From the NCBI GenBank assembly GCA_002787255.1, contig PCWD01000044.1:1-6068 (forward strand): a stretch of 6,068 bases of DNA, read 5' to 3'. Made by a program: the position numbers and the translations under genes. This document shows positions 1-5,085 of this stretch, one piece after another. The notes under the pieces were generated by a model, which worked only from the letters and a program-made list of their open reading frames with translations, ran no database searches and was not told the origin of the DNA. Source of the stretch: Parcubacteria group bacterium CG11_big_fil_rev_8_21_14_0_20_39_14. GTDB lineage: Bacteria; Patescibacteriota; Minisyncoccia; Minisyncoccales; GCA-002787255. Within the stretch, counting starts at the first letter, position 1, and every line of letters begins with the position of its first letter.

Positions 1-8
1 AATGTATG

Positions 9-17
9 AAAGGAGGT
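9..17 (+). promoter_or_regulatory. Strong Shine-Dalgarno site of the 76-residue gene
   Basis: AAAGGAGGT is nearly the full complement of the 16S rRNA 3' end and lies 7 nt before the ATG at 25. It fixes the start of the small gene and is by far the strongest ribosome-binding site in the window. The promoter must lie left of the window. Confidence 0.85.
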
Positions 18-24
18 AATCGCA

Positions 25-255
25 ATGGGGTTATTCAATGGCGCTCCGACTCCAGAACAGCTATATCGCAAATCCCTCACGAACCAGTTTATCTCGGGGA
101 AGGATCTTGCAGAGGCTTGGCGTACCGCCGAAACCTCAATGATCCTGGCTGCTCGTGAAGAGTCGGCTACCAAGGCTCGCGATATGGAACTTAAGGCCGT
201 TGAGCGAGCAAAGGCTGCCAAGCAAAAGAGGGATGACGAACTTAAACGTTCGTGA
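25..255 (+). CDS. Small charged helical protein of unknown function
   Basis: I do not recognise this 76-residue protein. The start is fixed by a near-perfect ribosome-binding site 7 nt upstream, the stop is TGA, and an intrinsic terminator follows 18 nt later, so it looks like a real, well-expressed gene. The N-terminus (MGLFNGAPTPEQLYRKSL) is mildly hydrophobic. The rest, from about residue 27, is Ala/Glu/Lys/Arg-rich and probably one long helix or short coiled coil ending in KAAKQKRDDELKRS. It has no signal peptide, membrane segment, cysteine or histidine. Hand-counted G+C is about 52%, against roughly 37-43% in three sampled 60-base stretches of the neighbours, and arginine is mostly CGN where the neighbours also use AGA/AGG often. 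This could reflect high expression or foreign origin. It could be a nucleic-acid- or ribosome-associated small protein, but that is speculation. It converges on the long membrane-protein gene. Confidence 0.75.
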   Translation: MGLFNGAPTPEQLYRKSLTNQFISGKDLAEAWRTAETSMILAAREESATKARDMELKAVERAKAAKQKRDDELKRS

Positions 256-273
256 CCTCTTAACCCTGGCGGG

Positions 274-313
274 AAGTGGACGGTCGTTCGTACAGATCGT
301 CCACTTTTGTTTT
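274..313 (+). terminator. Rho-independent terminator after the small gene
   Basis: A 12-bp stem (AAGTGGACGGTC at 274-285 with GATCGTCCACTT at 295-306, one G-U pair) has a 9-nt loop and is followed by TTGTTTT at 307-313. It begins 18 nt after the TGA of the small gene. The U-run overlaps the stop codon (312-314) of the opposing membrane-protein gene. On the - strand the hairpin is followed by CCCGCC with no U-run, so it should terminate mainly rightward transcripts. Confidence 0.85.
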
Positions 314-3056
314 AAATCTTCTTCTTCCTTGCTCTTTTTGTTTTTTCTTTAACTTCTTTTAATTTTTGCTCCGCCTCCTTTGTTACTTTTTCTACTTCTT
401 GGATTGGTTCAATCGATGTCCTATACATTTCTAACAATTTGTCTCTCAGTTGTCCTACCGCAACTTTGGCTGGTTCAATTTTTGCTTCTTTTGCTTCCAT
501 TTCTCCCCGTACGCTTTCAAAGTTACCCATTCCAACCCTAAATTTAGCTAATTCTTCATTTGCTCTTGTTAAAGCGGGGCCCGTAAGGCGGCCGGAGGCA
601 ATTTGCTCTTCAGTTTTTTTGATGCTTTCTTCAAGAGAACTTAATGAATCTCTCCATTCTCCTATAGCTGACTCGAGGCTTTTAATTTTGGCCTCTTGGT
701 CTTTAATCTGGGCAATCATTCCTTCTCCTTCTTCTATTTTCTCCCGGACATCTTGTGACATCCCTTTTTCTGTCTTGGGCCATTCTTCCACCAGCCGTTC
801 TTTTAGACGTTCGTCCTTCTCTTCTTCTGAGACTTCTTCCCTCGGAGCAACACCAGCTTGTAGCTCTTCTACTCGCCTGTCCATTTTCGCTTGTTCCTCC
901 GGCGTTTTACTCGCTTTGATTTTTTCATATTCTCTATTGACGTCCTTCTTGTCCTCTAGTCCGACTCCTAATCCCCGAGCTGCACTGCTCGTTAAATATT
1001 TATGCATTTTGGAATTATTGTCTTTGTACCAATCTGGATTGGCCTTTTGCCTGATAAGCATTGATTCTCGGAATCTATCAATGAATTCCCTTCCATGAAT
1101 GGCTTCTAACCCGCCTACCTGGGCGCCAGTTCCGAATTTATGCAAAATCTCTATGAAATCCTCGTCTTTTAGGGCAATGGGTTTTGATACATTGCCCATC
1201 TGGTCTCTTTTGAGTTTAGACATTATCTTCGTGTAAATAGGATTATCTCTACCAACTTGGGTTTCGGCAAATCTCTTCTTATCTTCTTCAGAAACCGTTA
1301 AGCCGTAAGCTTCCAAGTCAGCCGGAGTCAATCTCGCTTTTCTGACTAGTCCTTTTTCTTCTTCTCCTTCTTTCCCTACTATGTCCTCGTCTTTGAAATA
1401 CCCCGTTTGGAGAATTTCTTTTTGTTTGCCGTACTTAGCAGCTTCGGTTCCTACGCGCTGTACTATGCCCTCTAAGTCTTTGTCTTCTTTTATTATGCCT
1501 TTTTCTTTCAAATAATCTTTAACGTCGCCAAGGTTGCCGTTTTTAATCGCCGCTCTTATAGCGCCGATGGCTTTGTCCCAGCCAATGCCGGTTGCTTTGG
1601 CTCTCATATAGCCCTCAGCAAACTCAGCCGCCTGAGTTTTAGCTGATTTATTATCAAGAGCTCCTTCGGCCTGGCCAATCCAAGCTCCCATTTTTTCTTT
1701 CATGGCAGCCGGCGCTCTCTCTAATTGAGCTCCAGCTATCCGAGTAAGGGCTGCTCCCGGCCTCAGTCCCCAAGAGACCATTCCTTTCCATCCCTTTCTT
1801 CCTTCCCAAGGAGCTTTTGTCCCTTCCATTCTCTTTGCCACCGCTTCAGCTGGTCTGCCCAAATATCGCAGAGCCGCGGCTGAAGCCCCGGCCTTAGCTA
1901 ATCCGCCGGCTATTTTGCCGGCGCCCCTGGCTATGCCAGTTCCTTTTTCTTTAAACCAGCCGGTAACGAAGCCAGCGCCCATGGCTGAGGTTGAAGTGGC
2001 TGAAAAAAAGCCAACAATCAAAAAGGCCAAGACCACCAGATATTGGAGCATCTCGCCGACAAACTCAACAAAATCCATGGTCAGCCAGCCGCCGCCGCCA
2101 GCCGTGGCCACAGCAGTTATATTAAAGGTTTCCCTTTGGAAAATAACCATTAATTGCTCTCCTAAATACAAGAAAAAGGCGCCAGTGATGCCGATAATGC
2201 ACCATTGGACAAACTGATTCCACCATTGATCCCAATCCAGAAGCCCCAAGTTTAAGGTTTTTCGGGTGCCCGGAGCTAACAACAAGGTGAAGAAGGCAAA
2301 AGGCGAAAGGATAACCAGCATCCAAATCATCACATACCTCATGATAAACAAGAGCGCATACATAAAGAAAATAAAAGCCGCCACCAAGTTAAAAATAATC
2401 ATAACAATGGTTTTTCCTAGGGCAGAAACAGCGTTTAATGGATTTACACAGCCAACCAAAGACTGCAAAATTAAAGAGCCTTGAGCTGAAAATTGATTTC
2501 CCAGCATTTTGAAACCAGTCAGTTCCTCTAAGAAAAAGTTCATTAAAATATTAGAAGCATCAATAATTAAACCGCACATTACCGGAGTAAAATTAATTAA
2601 AAGAGCGATAATCACTAACTTTGGCAGGGCTTTTTTAGCTTGGTATTCGCTAATCCTGAGGGCGGTAGCTAAACCAATAACTACCAGAATAATAATAAAG
2701 AACATATTGGCAAAATCTCTGACGATCGGCCAGCCAACTCCCACAATGGTAGGCATGCCTCGATGAATTAAAGCGGTATAAGGAATATCAATAAAATAAG
2801 GGCTCAAAACCCACCACAAAATCAGCGAGGCGAGCCCCATGATCAGAATAGAAATTGTTAGAACAACCTGCATGGCTAAAGAAATCACGCAGGTAGCCAC
2901 CCACAACCCGATTAACTGGACAAAGGCGTGAGCAGGCTGAAGAGGAAGAGTCAACCCCAAAACAACGGAAAATAAAACAGCAGCTAAAACTGCTGGTTTC
3001 TTAAGTTTGCTAAATCTGAGAAAGAAATTTTTAATTTTACTTTCCATCAATTTCAT
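312..3056 (-). CDS. VirB6/TrbL-like polytopic membrane protein with long charged C-terminal tail
   Basis: A 914-residue protein, probably an inner-membrane component of a type IV secretion-like apparatus. Residues 18-44 look like a signal sequence: a basic KLKK, a hydrophobic run, then PAHA|F, a good AxA cleavage site. Further hydrophobic segments lie near 48-84 (one long or two short), 116-133, 146-166, 217-240, 241-261, 283-300 and 335-353. A block rich in Trp and charged residues (LLDWDQWWNQFVQW, 272-285) precedes a TM segment, a layout seen in VirB6/TrbL-type proteins. Residues 371-400 are Gly/Ala-rich. The remaining ~500 residues are soluble and highly charged, with probable coiled coil at about 770-905 and a basic end (KRARKKKI). 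VirB6 and TrbL proteins are usually about 300-500 residues, so the tail is an extension. The gene follows rsmA by 11 bp, probably in one operon. ATG 3056 has no clear ribosome-binding site; ATG 3047 (MESKIK) is an alternative start. The family assignment rests on topology, not on a catalytic motif. Confidence 0.7.
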   Translation of the reverse strand: MKLMESKIKNFFLRFSKLKKPAVLAAVLFSVVLGLTLPLQPAHAFVQLIGLWVATCVISLAMQVVLTISILIMGLASLILWWVLSPYFIDIPYTALIHRGMPTIVGVGWPIVRDFANMFFIIILVVIGLATALRISEYQAKKALPKLVIIALLINFTPVMCGLIIDASNILMNFFLEELTGFKMLGNQFSAQGSLILQSLVGCVNPLNAVSALGKTIVMIIFNLVAAFIFFMYALLFIMRYVMIWMLVILSPFAFFTLLLAPGTRKTLNLGLLDWDQWWNQFVQWCIIGITGAFFLYLGEQLMVIFQRETFNITAVATAGGGGWLTMDFVEFVGEMLQYLVVLAFLIVGFFSATSTSAMGAGFVTGWFKEKGTGIARGAGKIAGGLAKAGASAAALRYLGRPAEAVAKRMEGTKAPWEGRKGWKGMVSWGLRPGAALTRIAGAQLERAPAAMKEKMGAWIGQAEGALDNKSAKTQAAEFAEGYMRAKATGIGWDKAIGAIRAAIKNGNLGDVKDYLKEKGIIKEDKDLEGIVQRVGTEAAKYGKQKEILQTGYFKDEDIVGKEGEEEKGLVRKARLTPADLEAYGLTVSEEDKKRFAETQVGRDNPIYTKIMSKLKRDQMGNVSKPIALKDEDFIEILHKFGTGAQVGGLEAIHGREFIDRFRESMLIRQKANPDWYKDNNSKMHKYLTSSAARGLGVGLEDKKDVNREYEKIKASKTPEEQAKMDRRVEELQAGVAPREEVSEEEKDERLKERLVEEWPKTEKGMSQDVREKIEEGEGMIAQIKDQEAKIKSLESAIGEWRDSLSSLEESIKKTEEQIASGRLTGPALTRANEELAKFRVGMGNFESVRGEMEAKEAKIEPAKVAVGQLRDKLLEMYRTSIEPIQEVEKVTKEAEQKLKEVKEKTKRARKKKI

Positions 3057-3067
3057 TCTACAAAAGA

Positions 3068-3985
3068 TTACTTTATTCTACAACTTTGCAATAGATTAAT
3101 CCAATCGCCAATGCTTAAAGTTTCGGCTCTTTGACTCGGTTGAATGCCATTTTTCAAAAGCCATTTTTCCGCTTTATTTCGTTCTAACCCCAGCCCCTTA
3201 GATAAATTATTAATTAATTGCTTTCTGGGTTGGGAAAACCCCGCCCTGACAATTTTAAAAAATCTGTGTGAATCTGTTTTCGTATCCGCGTGAATCTGTG
3301 TGATTCGGAGGATCGCCGAATCAACTTTGGGTTGGGGCCAGAAAGATTTTTTTGAAATATAAGAAACAATTTCAGGTTTGGCATAAAACTGAACAGAAAT
3401 CGCTAAAAGATTCATGTCGGGCGGCCGGGCCACAATTCTCTGCCCTACTTCTTTTTGAACTATTAATGTCATCTCTTTGGGCGGATTTTTGGATTCCAGA
3501 AATTTTCTGATAACTGGAGCTGTCAGATAAAACGGGAGATTCGCTACCACCTTATAAGAATTTCCAATTTCCAATTTACAATTTTCAATCAATTTCCAAT
3601 TTTCAATTTTCAAAATATCTCCGTAAATGATTTTTATATTATCAAAATATCTCAACGTATCTCCAAGTATCTCCACTAGTTTGGGGTCTTTTTCCACGGC
3701 AATTACCTTTTTTACCCTGTTAAATTGTTCGCCTTCGGCGAACACCTCGCTTGGCGAGGATTTAACAGGGTGAACTCTTTTAGCTAATTCCATTGTTAAA
3801 TTTCCGATTCCAGGACCAATTTCCAAAACAATGTCATTTTGAGAAAGTTGGGCAGCTTCAATAACTCTTTTAATTACCCCTTTATCAATTAAAAAAATCT
3901 GGCCTAATCTTTTTAACGGCCGAATTCGGTATCCCTTGAATAGCGCTTTTGTTCTTGCGCCAGAGATGGCCCCCATTCCAATCAT
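3068..3985 (-). CDS. rsmA: 16S rRNA (adenine(1518)-N6/adenine(1519)-N6)-dimethyltransferase
   Basis: This is RsmA/KsgA, which uses SAM to dimethylate two adjacent adenines in the 3'-terminal 16S rRNA hairpin late in 30S assembly. Visible motifs: RLGQIFLID (26-34, usually GQNFL), SAM motif I LEIGPGIGNLT (54-64), motif II acid in AVEKD (96-100), YGDI (121-124), catalytic NLPFY (149-153), PQPKVDSAILR (217-227) and GFSQPRKQLINNL (249-261, usually SQRRK). The C-terminal helical domain is complete, and 305 residues is slightly longer than usual. Between motifs I and II, residues 71-90 are an extra 20-residue stretch encoded by a palindromic element; removing it gives ELAKR-VKKVIAVEKD, close to the ELAKRAKKVVAFEID I recall for B. 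subtilis. Residues 127-142 and 227-243 are also repeat-like. ATG 3985 has no Shine-Dalgarno site; ATG 3976 (MGAISGARTK) is also possible, and the match to B. subtilis RTKEIL near residue 11 fits either. It is likely the first gene of a leftward operon with the membrane protein. All motifs are in frame, so it is probably functional. Confidence 0.95.
   Translation of the reverse strand: MIGMGAISGARTKALFKGYRIRPLKRLGQIFLIDKGVIKRVIEAAQLSQNDIVLEIGPGIGNLTMELAKRVHPVKSSPSEVFAEGEQFNRVKKVIAVEKDPKLVEILGDTLRYFDNIKIIYGDILKIENWKLIENCKLEIGNSYKVVANLPFYLTAPVIRKFLESKNPPKEMTLIVQKEVGQRIVARPPDMNLLAISVQFYAKPEIVSYISKKSFWPQPKVDSAILRITQIHADTKTDSHRFFKIVRAGFSQPRKQLINNLSKGLGLERNKAEKWLLKNGIQPSQRAETLSIGDWINLLQSCRIK
3261..3306. 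repeat. Imperfect direct repeat (AATCTGTGTGAATC type) inside rsmA
   Basis: AATCTGTGTGAATC at 3261-3274 recurs as AATCTGTGTGATTC at 3293-3306 (13 of 14 identical). The stretch between them, CGTATCCGCGTGAATCTG, carries part of the same unit. In rsmA it encodes the loop RITQIHADTKTDSHRFF (residues 227-243) between the conserved VDSAILR and the C-terminal helices. From memory, this 'ATCCGCGTGAATCTGTGTG' word resembles dispersed repeats seen in many bacterial genomes. That recollection is unverified. Confidence 0.6.
3559..3614. repeat. Degenerate short tandem repeat (AATTTCCAATTT type) inside rsmA
   Basis: The + strand shows irregular near-repeats of AATTTCCAATTT, AATTTACAATTTTC, AATCAATTTCCAATTTTC and AATTTTC. 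In rsmA it is translated as IENWKLIENCKLEIGN (residues 127-142), a loop just before the catalytic NLPFY. The protein is not lengthened relative to the B. subtilis homologue as I recall it, so this may be replacement or local slippage rather than insertion. Confidence 0.6.
3714..3771. repeat. 58-bp palindromic element with three-way-junction fold, in frame in rsmA
   Basis: The perfect 12-bp outer arms ACCCTGTTAAAT (3714-3725) and ATTTAACAGGGT (3760-3771) enclose two hairpins. The first is GTTCGCC-TTC-GGCGAAC (3727-3743). The second is CCTCGC-TTG-GCGAGG (3745-3759). Only one base (3726) separates the outer arm from the first hairpin, and one (3744) separates the two hairpins. The rsmA reading frame runs through it, adding residues 71-90 (VHPVKSSPSE and VFAEGEQFNR). 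Rickettsia palindromic elements are a known parallel for in-frame palindrome insertion. I infer that this is a mobile or once-mobile miniature repeat. No clear target-site duplication is visible. Confidence 0.9.
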
Positions 3986-4007
3986 TTTAGCACGATTGCA
4001 GCGGCTA

Positions 4008-4036
4008 TTGACAATTATCCATGATTTCTAAATAAT
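4008..4036 (+). promoter_or_regulatory. Sigma70-type promoter of the LysM-CHAP gene
   Basis: A perfect -35 TTGACA (4008-4013), a 17-bp spacer and a -10 AATAAT (4031-4036, 5 of 6 matches to TATAAT) lie in the divergent intergenic region. The expected transcript start near 4042-4043 would leave a leader of only about 8 nt and cut into the ribosome-binding site, so this may give a nearly leaderless mRNA. Confidence 0.55.
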
Positions 4037-4038
4037 GA

Positions 4039-4046
4039 AAGAAGGA
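4039..4046 (+). promoter_or_regulatory. Ribosome-binding site of the LysM-CHAP gene
   Basis: AAGAAGGA lies 4 nt before the ATG at 4051 and supports that start. It is moderate in strength and slightly close to the codon. Confidence 0.5.
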
Positions 4047-4050
4047 CAAA

Positions 4051-5085
4051 ATGCCCCCTTCTAATATTTTTCAAAGCGTAGTCCGAAAATTAAAGGGATC
4101 TTCTAGGGACCCCTTCCTTTATTTAGGAATAACGGCAGTGCTTCTATTAGGAGTGGTTTCTACCGGACCCGGTATAGCCTCAACATCCCTTAATAGCCAA
4201 GGGCTTTTTTCTTTGTTTGAGGAAAACCTTTCTCGAGAGCCCTGCCTTAGGCCAGCGATTAAATCTTCTCCAGAATCTCCAGACTTCCTTTTTGTTCAGC
4301 AAGCTAGCCTAAAAGCGGTTTTGCCGCCGGTAGCCATTACCTCTCAAGTCTTGGGAATGTGGATGGGAGAGGGAGATATCTCTCAGAGAAGAGAAATTAC
4401 TGAATATGTCGTTGAAGAAGGAGACAGCCTTTGGGCAATTGCCGAGCGCTTTAATGTCTCCCTGGACACTATTCTTTGGGCCAATAGCATCAAAAGTTTG
4501 CTTATTCAGCCCGGCCAAAAACTTCTTATTTTGCCGGTTTCAGGAGTGATGCACCTAGTCAAAGAAGGAGATACCGTCAGCGGTTTAGCTGAAAAATATA
4601 AGACTGACGCTGAAAAAATCATTGAATTTAACGACCTGGCCGGTGAAGGAGATATTGTCATGGACGAAGTTTTAATCGTCCCTGACGGCAAGCTGCCCTC
4701 GGTTTCAATTGTCCAGACGCCGACGGTTTCTTCAACCCGACTTTCAACTAATAACTTTTATGGCCAGTCCCATGCTTTTCCTTACGGCCAATGCACCTGG
4801 TGGGTAGCTCAAAAACGGCCTATTCCAGCTTGGGGTAATGCTAAAGAGTGGCTGGATAATGCTCTTAGGTCTGGTTATGCGGTTTGCAAAGGAAGCTATT
4901 GTATTCCCCAGGTGGGCGCAGTTATTTCGCTTAGCGGGAATAGATATTACGGCCACGTGGGATACGTAGAGGAAGTTAAAGGAGATAAAGTAGTTTTTTC
5001 TGAAATGAATTATATAGGATTGGGCAGAATGGACTATAGAACTTTAAGAGTGGGCTCGTCCTCAATCAAAGGATATATCTACTAG
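4051..5085 (+). CDS. Cell-wall hydrolase with two LysM domains and a CHAP domain
   Basis: A 344-residue peptidoglycan-targeted enzyme, exported or membrane-anchored. Residues 22-40 (FLYLGITAVLLLGVVSTGP) form one hydrophobic segment after a basic N-terminus, with no obvious cleavage site, so an N-terminal anchor is likely. A low-complexity linker runs to about 116. LysM1 is at about 117-162 (YVVEEGDSLWAIAERFNV... QPGQKLLILP) and LysM2 at about 167-211 (HLVKEGDTVSGLAEKYKT... VLIVPDG); LysM domains bind the N-acetylglucosamine backbone. The CHAP domain spans about 240-344. Its catalytic Cys248 lies in FPYGQCTWWVA, and PAWGNAKEWL follows, with His302 in YGHVGYVEEV and Glu318/Asn320 in FSEMNY as the likely rest of the catalytic site. 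CHAP enzymes are amidases or endopeptidases cutting peptide stems; which bond is cut here cannot be told. Likely roles are growth, division or envelope remodelling. It diverges from rsmA and overlaps the convergent ComM-like gene by 4 bp. The extra pair Cys279/Cys284 might form a disulfide (inference). Confidence 0.9.
   Translation: MPPSNIFQSVVRKLKGSSRDPFLYLGITAVLLLGVVSTGPGIASTSLNSQGLFSLFEENLSREPCLRPAIKSSPESPDFLFVQQASLKAVLPPVAITSQVLGMWMGEGDISQRREITEYVVEEGDSLWAIAERFNVSLDTILWANSIKSLLIQPGQKLLILPVSGVMHLVKEGDTVSGLAEKYKTDAEKIIEFNDLAGEGDIVMDEVLIVPDGKLPSVSIVQTPTVSSTRLSTNNFYGQSHAFPYGQCTWWVAQKRPIPAWGNAKEWLDNALRSGYAVCKGSYCIPQVGAVISLSGNRYYGHVGYVEEVKGDKVVFSEMNYIGLGRMDYRTLRVGSSSIKGYIY

Noticed and set aside
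155..352. A + strand open frame of 65 codons overlapping the small gene and terminator
   Set aside because: It overlaps the better-supported small gene in another frame and reads through the terminator hairpin.
439..1098. A 219-codon open frame on the + strand opposite the coiled-coil tail
   Set aside because: It is Ser/Leu-rich, the antisense image of a Glu/Lys/Arg-rich gene, has no ribosome-binding site or recognisable domain, and the - strand frame is a continuous 914 codons.
1904..1923. Inverted repeat CGCCGGC-TATTTT-GCCGGCG
   Set aside because: It lies in Gly/Ala codons (KIAGGLAK region) of the membrane protein and has no U-run; codon composition explains it.
3559..3614. Possible CRISPR-like or tandem array
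   Set aside because: Units are short, irregular, AT-rich and contiguous without unique spacers, and the tract is translated within rsmA.
3986..4050. A leftward promoter for rsmA (GATAAT at 4019-4014, or TTGTCA at 4014-4009)
   Set aside because: GATAAT lacks a credible -35 at proper spacing, and TTGTCA would pair with a poor -10 touching the start codon; neither is strong enough to annotate.
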